Notes under the pieces: model-generated
Databases searched by the model: none
What the model was told of the DNA's origin: nothing
The model's input: only the letters and a program-made list of their open reading frames with translations
NCBI GenBank assembly: GCA_023404955.1
Contig: JAEXZY010000001.1
Coordinates: 1-64,000, forward strand
Origin: Actinomycetes bacterium
GTDB taxonomy: Bacteria > Actinomycetota > Actinomycetes > Mycobacteriales > Mycobacteriaceae
Length of the DNA stretch: 64,000 bases
Reading direction: 5' to 3'
Translations under genes and position numbers: made by a program
Shown here: in pieces, positions 43,223 to 51,176 of the stretch
Layout of the letters: each line of letters opens with the position of its first letter
How positions within the stretch are numbered: position 1 is the stretch's first letter

Positions 43223-43854
43223 TCGCCGAGGACTCCGCGCTGCTGCGGGCAGGTATCGAGCGCATCCTCACCGACGCTGGACACGACGTGGTGGCCGGGG
43301 TGCCCGACGCGACCAACCTGCTGCGCCTGGTCAACGAGACCCGGCCCGACCTCGCGATCCTCGATGTCCGGATGCCGCCCACCTTCACCGACGAAGGCAT
43401 CCGCGCCGCGGCGCTGCTGCGCAGCCAGAACCCGGAGTCCCCGGTGCTGGTGCTTTCGCACTACGTCGAGGAGCGGTACGCCGCCGACCTGATCGCCTCG
43501 GACACCCGCGGTTTCGGCTACCTCCTCAAGGACCGGGTCGCCGACGTCCCGGCCTTCCTCGACGCGGTCGCCGTCGTCGGCGCCGGCGGCACGGTGCTGG
43601 ACCCGGAAGTGGTGTCGCAGATCCTCGTTCGGTCACACCGCCGCAACGCCCTGGACGCGCTGACCCCGCGCGAACACGAGGTCCTGCAGTTGATGGCCGA
43701 GGGCAAGACCAACTCGGCGATCGCCACCGCGCTGCACATGTCGGTCGGCTCGGCCGAGAAGCACATCGCCTCGATCTTCACCAAGCTCGGGCTGGCTCCC
43801 GACGACAGCGGCAACCGGCGCGTCCTCGCCGTGCTGCGTTACCTCGAATCCTGA
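43210..43854 (+). CDS. NarL/LuxR-family response regulator
   Basis: A 214-residue regulator: receiver domain with the phosphoacceptor Asp52 in LAILDVRMPP, and a C-terminal LuxR helix-turn-helix (LTPREHEVLQLMAEGKTNSA, ~150-205). It overlaps the kinase gene by 13 nt and is the direct partner of that kinase. The DUF4097-like gene follows 20 nt later and is the probable co-transcribed output. Confidence 0.93.
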   Translation: MRIVIAEDSALLRAGIERILTDAGHDVVAGVPDATNLLRLVNETRPDLAILDVRMPPTFTDEGIRAAALLRSQNPESPVLVLSHYVEERYAADLIASDTRGFGYLLKDRVADVPAFLDAVAVVGAGGTVLDPEVVSQILVRSHRRNALDALTPREHEVLQLMAEGKTNSAIATALHMSVGSAEKHIASIFTKLGLAPDDSGNRRVLAVLRYLES

Positions 43855-43874
43855 ACGCGCGAAAGGACTATGCC

Positions 43875-44756
43875 ATGACCACCATGACACCCTTGGTCAC
43901 CCCACCCACCCCGCCACCTGCCCTGTCGCCCGGCGGCCGCACGGCGATCCGCTCCATCCTGATCATCGCCGCGACGGTCCTGACGGTCGGGACGGTGGCG
44001 TCGCTGGCGGTGTCCGCCTGGGGCGTCAGCACGTTCCGGGTCGTCACCGACAGCGCCGACCTCCCCGCGACGCTCCGTTCGGTGGCCGTCGACACCGGCT
44101 CCGTGCCCGTCATCGTGCGGATCACCACCGATCGCGAAGCGAGCACCCCACGCGTCGACATGACGATGGTGAATTCTGTTCGCGCGGGCTCTGATCCACT
44201 GTCGGTGGCCGCCGACGGCTCGTCGGCCCGCGTGACGATCGACGCGGAACCCTCCGCGGTGCTGAACTGGGGTCGGGCCTCGCAGATCACCGTGGTGCTC
44301 CCGGTGGATCAGGCGCGCCGAACCACGGTGACCACCCAGCAGGACACCGGTGTGGTGATGCTCGAAGCGGACATCGACCGGCTGGTGGCCCGCACCCGCG
44401 ACGGTGCGGTCATCCTGGGCGGAGCGGCGCGCGACGTGGATGTCACCGCAGAGAACGGCGATGTCGACACCCGTGACGCGGTGTCGGTGTCTCAGACGTT
44501 CCGGGCGACCACGCAGACCGGCGACATCGACGTCGACTTCAGCGAGGCTCCCGCCACACTCGAGGCCCGGACCGAGAACGGGGACGTGACCGTGTCGCTG
44601 CCCCCGCCGGGACCGTACGTCGTCGACGCGACGACGGGCCAGCAGTGGGGCTCAACCATGGTGCAGGTGCCGCAGACCCGCGAGACCCGGGGTGCCGCGT
44701 CGGTCGTGCGGGTGCATTCCGAGACCGGCGACGTCAGCGTCGACGAGCTGCGTTAG
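43875..44756 (+). CDS. DUF4097-like membrane-anchored beta-repeat protein
   Basis: A 293-residue protein with a Pro/Thr-rich N-terminus, one membrane helix (~27-50) and an exported domain of repeated beta-helix-like turns with Asn/Asp/Gly-Asp motifs (ENGDVDT, TQTGDIDV, TENGDVTV, ETGDVSV). This is the pattern of DUF4097 adhesin-like domains often encoded with LuxR-type two-component systems. Function unknown. The start 43875 is used because the ATG at 43870 runs at once into a stop. It overlaps the next gene's end by 4 nt. Confidence 0.78.
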   Translation: MTTMTPLVTPPTPPPALSPGGRTAIRSILIIAATVLTVGTVASLAVSAWGVSTFRVVTDSADLPATLRSVAVDTGSVPVIVRITTDREASTPRVDMTMVNSVRAGSDPLSVAADGSSARVTIDAEPSAVLNWGRASQITVVLPVDQARRTTVTTQQDTGVVMLEADIDRLVARTRDGAVILGGAARDVDVTAENGDVDTRDAVSVSQTFRATTQTGDIDVDFSEAPATLEARTENGDVTVSLPPPGPYVVDATTGQQWGSTMVQVPQTRETRGAASVVRVHSETGDVSVDELR

Positions 44757-45772
44757 CCGCCCGTGAGCTTCTCGATGATCGCGGCGACCGGCCCGGGTTC
44801 GGCGAGACGGAACCCGGTGCCGGCCCAGACGTTGGTCCCGTGCGGATCGCCTGCCCGCACCGCAGCCGCGCGCAGCGGACTGGTCAAGTAGTGCACCTGG
44901 GGGTAGGCCAGCGGCGCCTGCGCATCGTGATCGTCGACGAAGCGGTTGCGCAGACCGCGTGCGTATCGCCCCGAGAACGCCTTCGTGACAACCGTTTCGG
45001 TGAACTGCGGGCTCGTCAGTGCGGCCCGGTGCACGGGGCTGCTTCCCGCTTCGTCGGCGAGGAGGAAAGCCGTGCCGAGCTGCGCGGCGACAGCCCCGCC
45101 TCGGCGCACCCGCTCGATGTCCGCCGCGGTCATCAGGCCGCCCGCCGCGACCACGGGGAGGTCGTGCGCGGCGGTGATCCCGGCCAGCAGATCATCGAGA
45201 TGTTGCTCGGCCGGGCGTGCCTGCGAGTCGAACGTGCCGCGGTGCCCACCGGCGGCGGGCCCTTGCGCCACCAGCACGTCGACACCGCGATCGACTGCCT
45301 CGCGGGCCTCGGCGACGGTGGTGACGGTCCCCGCGACGGTGATGCCGGCCCGTCGAAGCCGTGTGACTTCGTCGGCCGTCGGGAGGCCGAAGGTGAACGA
45401 CGCCAACGCCGGTCGCAGGCCCAGCAGCACGTCGATCTTGCCCTGCCACGCGTCGTCATCGATGCGGGGCGCACCGACTTCGACGTCGTACCGCTCGGCA
45501 TCCGGCGCAAGCTGCGCGGCGTACCGCTCGATGCTCTCCTTGTTGCCGGTATCCGGACCGGGCACGAAGAGGTTCGCGCCGATCGGGCCGGACGTCAGTC
45601 GCAGTGCCGCGCCCAGCCGGTCGGCGAACACGTCGGCGCTCAGATAGCCGGCCGCGATGAAACCGAGCCCGCCGGCATTGGTGCCCGCGGCCGCGAGGTC
45701 GGGCGTCGACGGCCCTCCCGCCATCGGCGCCACCGACACCGGTGCGGTGAGATCGCGAAAGTCGAAGACCAT
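44753..45772 (-). CDS. Nitronate monooxygenase (NPD family)
   Basis: A 339-residue FMN-dependent TIM barrel that oxidises alkyl nitronates such as propionate-3-nitronate. The motifs VAPMAGGPSTPDLAAAGTNA, LVAQGPAAGGHRGTF and VVAAGGLMTAADI are present; the AGGHRG histidine is the catalytic site of class I enzymes. It lies 14 nt after the Rrf2 gene at the end of the sulfur gene run. Confidence 0.88.
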   Translation of the reverse strand: MVFDFRDLTAPVSVAPMAGGPSTPDLAAAGTNAGGLGFIAAGYLSADVFADRLGAALRLTSGPIGANLFVPGPDTGNKESIERYAAQLAPDAERYDVEVGAPRIDDDAWQGKIDVLLGLRPALASFTFGLPTADEVTRLRRAGITVAGTVTTVAEAREAVDRGVDVLVAQGPAAGGHRGTFDSQARPAEQHLDDLLAGITAAHDLPVVAAGGLMTAADIERVRRGGAVAAQLGTAFLLADEAGSSPVHRAALTSPQFTETVVTKAFSGRYARGLRNRFVDDHDAQAPLAYPQVHYLTSPLRAAAVRAGDPHGTNVWAGTGFRLAEPGPVAAIIEKLTGG

Positions 45773-45786
45773 GAGTGCTCCTCGGG

Positions 45787-46263
45787 TCAGGTGACGGCGC
45801 GCCCGCGCTGCTCCTCCTGCGCGCGGTAGTCGTCGGCCAGGTTACGGACGTGGTCGGACAGTGCGCCGGCCGCGACATCGGCCAGGCTGGTGGTCTCCAG
45901 AACCGAACGCATACTGGCGCGCAACGCCCGCCAGACGTCGGTCAGCGCGGCCGTGGGTCCGCTGTAGGGCAGGTCGCCGAGCCCGATGTCACGGACACTG
46001 GCGAGCGGCCCGTCGATGCATCGCAGGACATCGGCGATGCTGATCTCGGTCGCGCACCGGGCGAGCTCGTATCCGCCGTCGCGGCCGCGGTGGCTCCGGA
46101 CCAGCCGGTCGGTGCGCAAATCCGACAGGATGTCGACCAGGAACTGCGCCGGAATGCCCTGAGCCTTGGCGAGATCCTCGGTCTTGACGAGCGCGCCGTC
46201 GTCGGCGGTGGCCAGCTCGACCATGGCGCGGATCGCGTACTCCGCCTTCGCCGACATCCGCAT
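45787..46263 (-). CDS. Rrf2-family transcriptional regulator
   Basis: A 158-residue winged-helix regulator starting MRMSAKAEYAIRAMVELA, the usual Rrf2 N-terminus, with recognition region RSHRGRDGGYELAR. Two Cys are present (ARCATE and LRCIDG), fewer than the three Fe-S ligands of IscR. M. tuberculosis also has an Rrf2-like gene beside cysDNC. It may sense sulfur or redox status; direct regulation of the cys genes is inference. A second ATG at 46257 could be the start. Confidence 0.88.
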   Translation of the reverse strand: MRMSAKAEYAIRAMVELATADDGALVKTEDLAKAQGIPAQFLVDILSDLRTDRLVRSHRGRDGGYELARCATEISIADVLRCIDGPLASVRDIGLGDLPYSGPTAALTDVWRALRASMRSVLETTSLADVAAGALSDHVRNLADDYRAQEEQRGRAVT

Positions 46264-46274
46264 GCGCTCGCGGC

Positions 46275-46874
46275 CTATCCGGGGATGTCGGCGGCGTCGG
46301 GCACGACCACCGCGAACAGGTCGGCGATCGCAGCCAGACTCGCAGCTTGAAGTGCCGGCGCGGACACCGGTTCTCCCGCTATCCCCGGCAAGGCGCGGGT
46401 CGCGGTCGCGTGGGCCACCACCGTCGGCGCGTACCCCAGGTTGAACGCGCCGCGCGCCGTCGAGTTCACGCACATGTGTGTCATGAAACCGGCGAGCACG
46501 AGGTTCTGCACACCCAGCGAGGCGAGTCTGTCCTGCAGCTCGGTCTGCACGAACGCGTTCGGATAGTTCTTCACCACGACCGGCTCGGTCTCCGACGGGG
46601 CCACCCGGTCGACGAACGCCCCGGTGTGCCCGTGGATGTCGTAGAGCGAGCCGGGACCGTCGTCGTGCTGCACGTGGATGACCGGAGCCCCGGCCGAGCG
46701 GGCACGCTCGAGCAGCGCCGCGGCCTCATCGAGCGCGGCCTGGACCCCCTCGAGCTCCAAAACCCCTTCGGTGTAGGTGTTCTGGCAGTCGATCAGCACC
46801 AGCACCGAGTCACCGAGACGGGCGGGCTCCAGCGGCAGCCCCGACAGGGCGCGCAGTGTGTTGGGTTCAGCCAT
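46275..46874 (-). CDS. Isochorismatase-fold hydrolase (cysteine hydrolase)
   Basis: A 199-residue protein with the catalytic triad of the family: Asp29 in LVLIDCQNTY, Lys102 in VVVKNYPNAF and Cys135 in GFMTHMCVNSTARG. Members hydrolyse amides or isochorismate; the substrate is unknown. It lies between cysQ and the Rrf2 gene with 9-11 nt gaps, so it belongs to the same transcript as the sulfate activation genes. Confidence 0.88.
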   Translation of the reverse strand: MAEPNTLRALSGLPLEPARLGDSVLVLIDCQNTYTEGVLELEGVQAALDEAAALLERARSAGAPVIHVQHDDGPGSLYDIHGHTGAFVDRVAPSETEPVVVKNYPNAFVQTELQDRLASLGVQNLVLAGFMTHMCVNSTARGAFNLGYAPTVVAHATATRALPGIAGEPVSAPALQAASLAAIADLFAVVVPDAADIPG

Positions 46875-46883
46875 CTGGGCAGC

Positions 46884-47624
46884 CTACCGCCGGGCCGTCA
46901 CCGCCAGCACCGCATCAGCGAGCTCGGGCCGGCACACGATGAGGTCAGGCAGCTTGGAGTCGCGCTGGTTGTAGATCAGCGGCGAGCCGTCGATGCGGGA
47001 GGTGTGCAACCCGGCCGCCCGGGCCACCGCCACGGGCGCAGCGGAATCCCACTCGTACTGGCCGCCGGCGTGCACGTAGACATCCGAGACCCCCTGCACC
47101 ACCGATGCGACTTTGGCCCCGGCCGAACCCATTTCGACGAGGGTGCCCTCGAGCGCGTCCTTGACCTCCAGGGCGATCGCCGGCGGGCGGGTGCGGGAGA
47201 CGACGATCCGCGGGGCGCCGGGTTGAGCCGGCGGCGCCGGGACCGTGGGGGTGGCCAGCGTGACGCCCTGGGCCGGCAGCGCCACAGCCCCGGCGACGAG
47301 TTCGCCCGCCTGCCAGAGCGCGACGTGCACCGCCCAGTCCGATCGCCCGGCCTCGGAGAACTCCCGTGTTCCGTCCAGCGGGTCGACGATCCACACGCGC
47401 TCGGCGGACAACCGCACAGGGTCGTCGACGCCCTCCTCGGAGAGCACCGCGTCGTCGGGCCGCACGGCGGCGAGTTCCTTCATCAGGAAGTCGTGAGACC
47501 GCTTGTCCCCGGCGGCCTTCCGCTCCGTGGCGTCTGCGTCGGCGAACTCGGCGCGCACATCGAGTAGCAGGGCACCGGCTTCGGTGGCCAGGCGTGCGGC
47601 AACCTCGTGGTCGGATTCGGTCAT
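46884..47624 (-). CDS. cysQ: 3'-phosphoadenosine 5'-phosphate(sulfate) phosphatase CysQ
   Basis: A 246-residue Mg2+-dependent phosphatase of the inositol monophosphatase superfamily that recycles PAP or PAPS. The metal motifs are SEEGVDD, DPLDGTREFSE and WDSAAPVAVA. It overlaps the cysNC stop by 4 nt, so expression is coupled to PAPS formation. In M. tuberculosis cysQ is elsewhere as I recall, so the local clustering is a lineage feature. Confidence 0.93.
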   Translation of the reverse strand: MTESDHEVAARLATEAGALLLDVRAEFADADATERKAAGDKRSHDFLMKELAAVRPDDAVLSEEGVDDPVRLSAERVWIVDPLDGTREFSEAGRSDWAVHVALWQAGELVAGAVALPAQGVTLATPTVPAPPAQPGAPRIVVSRTRPPAIALEVKDALEGTLVEMGSAGAKVASVVQGVSDVYVHAGGQYEWDSAAPVAVARAAGLHTSRIDGSPLIYNQRDSKLPDLIVCRPELADAVLAVTARR

Positions 47625-49468
47625 GGCCGGCTCTCCAGTAGCTCGATCACCCGGTCGGCGAGTCCGTCGAGGGGAAGGTCTGGGGTGAGCTGCAAGTCGG
47701 GATCCTTCGGTCGCTGGTACGGACTGTCGATGCCGGTGAAATGGGTGATCTCGCCGGCACGGGCCTTGGCGTACAAGCCTTTCGGATCGCGGCGCTCGCA
47801 GTCCTCGATCGGGGTGTCCATGAACACCTCGAAGAAGTCCAGGCCGGCCGCCGTCGTCACCTGCCGGGCGAGCGCACGGTGCTCTTCGAGCGGGCTGATC
47901 GCGGGCACCAGCACCACCTGGCCGGAGTCGGCGAGGATCGCCGCGATGTGCGCCAGCCGACGCTGGTTCTCGGCGCGGTCGGCCATCGAGAAGCCCAGAT
48001 CGGCGTTCAGTCCGTGCCGCAGGTTGTCCCCGTCGAGAACATAAGCCGGCACGCCCTTTTCGAGCAGCTTCTGCTCGACCAGCATGGCCACCGAGGACTT
48101 GCCGGAACCGGACAGGCCGGTGAACCACACCGTGCGTCCCTTGGACAGCCGGTCCTCGGAGGTGCACAGCGACTGGTGGCGGACGGTGTTGGGGCTCGCG
48201 GTGCGCGCCGTCACATAGGGCAGGATCATGCCCGCCGCGACCGTGCCGTTGGTGTTCGGGTCGATCAGGATGAACGATCCCGTCGCCGCGTTGCGGCTGT
48301 ACTCGTCGAGCAGCAGCGGCACCTGGCTGCGCAGCGACACCCGGCCCAGCTCGTTGAGTTTCAGCGCGGTGGCGGTCTTGTCGCGGTGCAGCGTGTTGAC
48401 GTCGAGGCGGTAGTCCAGCGCCGTCACCCTGACGCGGGTGGTGCGCGTCGTGTGCTTGATCAGGTAGTCGCGACCCGGCTCCAGCGACACCTCGTCGGCC
48501 ATCCAACACACCGTGGCGTCAAACTCCTGCGTCACCCGCGGCTGGTTGTTGGGCCGGGCGATCAGGTCGCCGCGGCTGATGTCGATGTCATCAGCCAGGC
48601 TCACCGATACCGCCATCGGCGGAAAGGCTTCTTGCACAGGGCCGCCGGGGCCCTCGATGGCCGTGATGCGCGAGGTCTTGCCGGTCGGCAGTACGACGAT
48701 CTCGTCACCGGGACGCATCACGCCGCTGGCGACGGTGCCGGCATAGCTGCGGTGATCGGCGTGCTCGTGGGTCTGCGGCCGGATCACGTACTGCACCGGG
48801 AACCGCACGTCGACCAGGTTGCGGTCACCGGCGATGTACACGTCCTCGAGATGGCTGAGCAGCGCCGGCCCGTCGTACCACGGCGTGACATCGGATTTGG
48901 TGACGACGTTGTCGCCGTTGAGCGCCGAGAGCGGGATCGTCGTGACGTCCTGAACGTCCAAACGTGCGGCGAATTCGTAGAACTCGTCGCGAATCTTCTC
49001 GAACCGCTCCTGATCCCAGCCGACGAGATCCATCTTGTTGACCGCGAGCACGATGTGCCGGATGCCCAGCAGCGAGGCCAGGAATGCGTGGCGGCGGGAC
49101 TGCTCGAGCAGACCGTGGCGGGCGTCGACGAGGACGATCGCCAGCTGCGCGGTCGACGTGCCGGTCACCATGTTGCGGGTGTACTGGATGTGGCCCGGCG
49201 TGTCGGCGATGATGAATTTCCGCTTGGCCGTGGCGAAGTAGCGGTAGGCCACATCGATCGTGATGCCCTGCTCGCGCTCGGCGCGCAGCCCGTCGGTGAC
49301 CAGAGCCAGGTCGGTGTAGTCGTGACCGCGTTCCTTGGAGGTGCGCTCGACAGCGGCGAGCTGATCCTCCATCACGGCCTTGCTGTCGTAGAGCAGCCGG
49401 CCGATCAGTGTGGACTTGCCGTCGTCGACCGAACCGGCGGTCGCGATACGGAGAAGTGTCGTCGCCAT
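47621..49468 (-). CDS. cysNC: Bifunctional sulfate adenylyltransferase subunit 1/adenylylsulfate kinase
   Basis: A 615-residue fusion. Residues 1-430 are the CysN GTPase with GSVDDGKS (12-19), DTPGHIQYTRNM and NKMD motifs, driving ATP sulfurylase with CysD. Residues ~440-615 are APS kinase (CysC) with P-loop GLSGSGKS (451-458) and LDGDNLRHGLN, making PAPS. The fusion is standard in mycobacteria. It overlaps cysD by 1 nt and cysQ by 4 nt. Confidence 0.97.
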   Translation of the reverse strand: MATTLLRIATAGSVDDGKSTLIGRLLYDSKAVMEDQLAAVERTSKERGHDYTDLALVTDGLRAEREQGITIDVAYRYFATAKRKFIIADTPGHIQYTRNMVTGTSTAQLAIVLVDARHGLLEQSRRHAFLASLLGIRHIVLAVNKMDLVGWDQERFEKIRDEFYEFAARLDVQDVTTIPLSALNGDNVVTKSDVTPWYDGPALLSHLEDVYIAGDRNLVDVRFPVQYVIRPQTHEHADHRSYAGTVASGVMRPGDEIVVLPTGKTSRITAIEGPGGPVQEAFPPMAVSVSLADDIDISRGDLIARPNNQPRVTQEFDATVCWMADEVSLEPGRDYLIKHTTRTTRVRVTALDYRLDVNTLHRDKTATALKLNELGRVSLRSQVPLLLDEYSRNAATGSFILIDPNTNGTVAAGMILPYVTARTASPNTVRHQSLCTSEDRLSKGRTVWFTGLSGSGKSSVAMLVEQKLLEKGVPAYVLDGDNLRHGLNADLGFSMADRAENQRRLAHIAAILADSGQVVLVPAISPLEEHRALARQVTTAAGLDFFEVFMDTPIEDCERRDPKGLYAKARAGEITHFTGIDSPYQRPKDPDLQLTPDLPLDGLADRVIELLESRP

Positions 49469-50397
49469 CAGAAATACCCCTCGCGCTTACGGTCTTCCAT
49501 CCCCGCCTCCGAAATCCGGTCGTCGGCACGCGTCGCGCCCCGCTCGGTCAGTCGCGACACCGCGGTCTCGGCAATGACCTCACTGACCGTCGCCGCCGTC
49601 GACTCGACGCAGCCTGTGCAGGTGACGTCACCGACGGTGCGGAACCGCACCGTCTTCTCGATCACGGGCTCGTCTTTGCGCGGCTGCATGAACCGGTGCA
49701 CCGCGAGCAGCATGCCGTCGCGCTCGAACACCTTGCGCTGATGCGCGTAGTAGATCGACGGCAGCGCGATCTTCTCGGCGCCGATGTAGGACCAGATGTC
49801 GAACTCGGTCCAATTCGACAGCGGGAACGCCCGGATGTGCTCGCCCTTGCGGTGCCGGCCGTTGTAGAGGTTCCACAGCTCGGGCCGCTGGTTCTTCGGG
49901 TCCCACTGGCCGAACTCGTCGCGGAAGCTGAACACCCGCTCTTTGGCGCGCGCCTTCTCCTCGTCGCGGCGCGCCCCACCGAACGCGGCGTCGAACTTGT
50001 TCTCCCTGATCGCCCGCAGCAGCGTGAACGTCTGCATCGGATTGCGGGACGGGATCGTCTCGACCACGCGCCCGGCGTCGATGTCGTCCTGCACCTTGGC
50101 CACCACCAGACGCACGCCCGACTGCGCGACCAGATCGTCGCGCGCCTGCAGCACCTCGTCGAAGTTGTGGCCGGTGTCGACGTGCATCACCGGGAACGGC
50201 AGCCGCCCCGGCGCGAAGGCCTTGAGCGCCAGGTGCAGCATCACGATCGAGTCCTTGCCGCCGGAGAACAGCAGTACCGGCCGCTCGAACTCGGCGGCCA
50301 CCTCGCGGATGATGTGGATGGCTTCGGCTTCCAGCGCACGCAGGTGGCTCAGCTCGTAGCGCCCCGCGTTGACCGCGGTGTCTTCGGTCGTCGTCAT
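49468..50397 (-). CDS. cysD: Sulfate adenylyltransferase subunit 2
   Basis: A 309-residue N-type ATP pyrophosphatase that forms APS from sulfate and ATP. The PP-loop is LLFSGGKDSIVML near residue 45; the CTGC segment in GDVTCTGCVES and the WTEFDIWSY motif are typical of CysD. It is the first gene of the cys run and is preceded by a near-consensus promoter and GCAGGGAAACC. Confidence 0.96.
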   Translation of the reverse strand: MTTTEDTAVNAGRYELSHLRALEAEAIHIIREVAAEFERPVLLFSGGKDSIVMLHLALKAFAPGRLPFPVMHVDTGHNFDEVLQARDDLVAQSGVRLVVAKVQDDIDAGRVVETIPSRNPMQTFTLLRAIRENKFDAAFGGARRDEEKARAKERVFSFRDEFGQWDPKNQRPELWNLYNGRHRKGEHIRAFPLSNWTEFDIWSYIGAEKIALPSIYYAHQRKVFERDGMLLAVHRFMQPRKDEPVIEKTVRFRTVGDVTCTGCVESTAATVSEVIAETAVSRLTERGATRADDRISEAGMEDRKREGYF

Positions 50398-50449
50398 GGT
50401 TTCCCTGCAAAGTTGGTAGATTTGACCAGAATTACGATCATCAACGGGC

Positions 50450-50478
50450 AATCTAACCGCCGGGTGAGCACGTGTCAA
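50450..50478 (-). promoter_or_regulatory. cysD promoter
   Basis: On the minus strand TTGACA (50478-50473) and TAGATT (50455-50450) are separated by 17 nt. The predicted start is ~45 nt before the cysD ATG. The A/T-rich leader includes GGTCAAATCTACC, which may hold a regulator site. Confidence 0.7.
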
Positions 50479-50507
50479 CGGTTCATCGGAGCAGGCGAGC
50501 GTGAACC

Positions 50508-50542
50508 CTGTGCACGCAGAACGGGGCGGAGCGCGTGCACAG
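50508..50542 (-). terminator. Hairpin terminator after carbonic anhydrase
   Basis: Arms CTGTGCACGC (50508-50517) and GCGTGCACAG (50533-50542) are perfectly complementary over 10 bp with a 15-nt loop. It begins 15 nt after the carbonic anhydrase stop (minus direction) and precedes the cysD promoter. Confidence 0.55.
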
Positions 50543-50557
50543 TCCCGAGGGGGACGG

Positions 50558-51049
50558 CTAGAGCGTGACCTCGGTGAGCACACCCGTCGCAACGTCGAAG
50601 ACGAAGCCGCGCAGGGACTCGTGTTTGGTGACGAACGGGCTCGCTTCGACGCGGCGCAGCGACTGCCGGACGTCCTCGTCGAGATCCGCGAAAGCTTCTG
50701 CTGCCCACTCCGGCTTGATGCCGGTCTCCTGCTGGATGTCGCGCTTGAAATCGTCGTCGGTGAACGTCAGCATGCCGCAATCGGTGTGGTGGATCAGGAT
50801 GATCTCGCGAGTGCCCAGCAGTCGCTGGCTGATGGCCAACGACCGGATCTCGTCGTCGGTGACGACGCCGCCGGCGTTGCGGATGACGTGCGCCTCGCCG
50901 TCGGCAAGCCCGAGAATGCGGTACACGTCGAGGCGGGCGTCCATGCATGCGACGACGGCGACGTGCTTGCTGGGTGGCAGCGGCAGCGGTCCCGAGAACG
51001 TCTTCGCGTACTCCTGGTTGTTCTCCAGGTACTCATCTGTCACCGACAT
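50558..51049 (-). CDS. canA: Beta-class carbonic anhydrase
   Basis: A 163-residue zinc enzyme interconverting CO2 and bicarbonate. Zinc ligands Cys35, His88 and Cys91 (VVACMDARLD, LIHHTDCGM) and the Asp37-Arg39 dyad match the M. tuberculosis enzyme encoded next to cysD (Rv1284). The start ATG 51049 is supported by a leaderless TACGGT box 6 nt upstream. It is separated from cysD by a terminator and the cysD promoter. Confidence 0.95.
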   Translation of the reverse strand: MSVTDEYLENNQEYAKTFSGPLPLPPSKHVAVVACMDARLDVYRILGLADGEAHVIRNAGGVVTDDEIRSLAISQRLLGTREIILIHHTDCGMLTFTDDDFKRDIQQETGIKPEWAAEAFADLDEDVRQSLRRVEASPFVTKHESLRGFVFDVATGVLTEVTL

Positions 51050-51055
51050 GGCGTG

Positions 51056-51061
51056 ACCGTA
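51056..51061 (-). promoter_or_regulatory. -10 box of leaderless carbonic anhydrase promoter
   Basis: TACGGT (51061-51056, minus strand) followed by CACGCC and the ATG at 51049, the leaderless spacing. Confidence 0.5.
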
Positions 51062-51112
51062 GGGATACGGCCGCACTGCGTCACCGGTAAGAATCAGTCC
51101 GCGCGCAAAGGT

Positions 51113-51172
51113 CCGAGCGTGGGGGTTGTGTACGCATCAGGACCCTGAGGCGTACACAACCCCCACGCTCGG
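51113..51172. terminator. 60-nt near-perfect palindrome, operon terminator
   Basis: Arms 51113-51135 and 51150-51172 (23 nt each) are perfectly complementary, and the centre adds TCAGG/CCTGA (51137-51141 and 51144-51148) with a 2-nt loop. The only unpaired bases are 51136, 51149 and the loop. It starts 4 nt beyond the stop codon of the last glycosyltransferase gene and so should terminate that operon; on the other strand it precedes nothing. No U run is present. Confidence 0.8.
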
Positions 51173-51176
51173 CCGG

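Noticed and set aside
47741..49741. Open plus-strand frame of 666 codons
   Set aside because: Antisense to cysNC, whose motifs are complete; a composition artefact.
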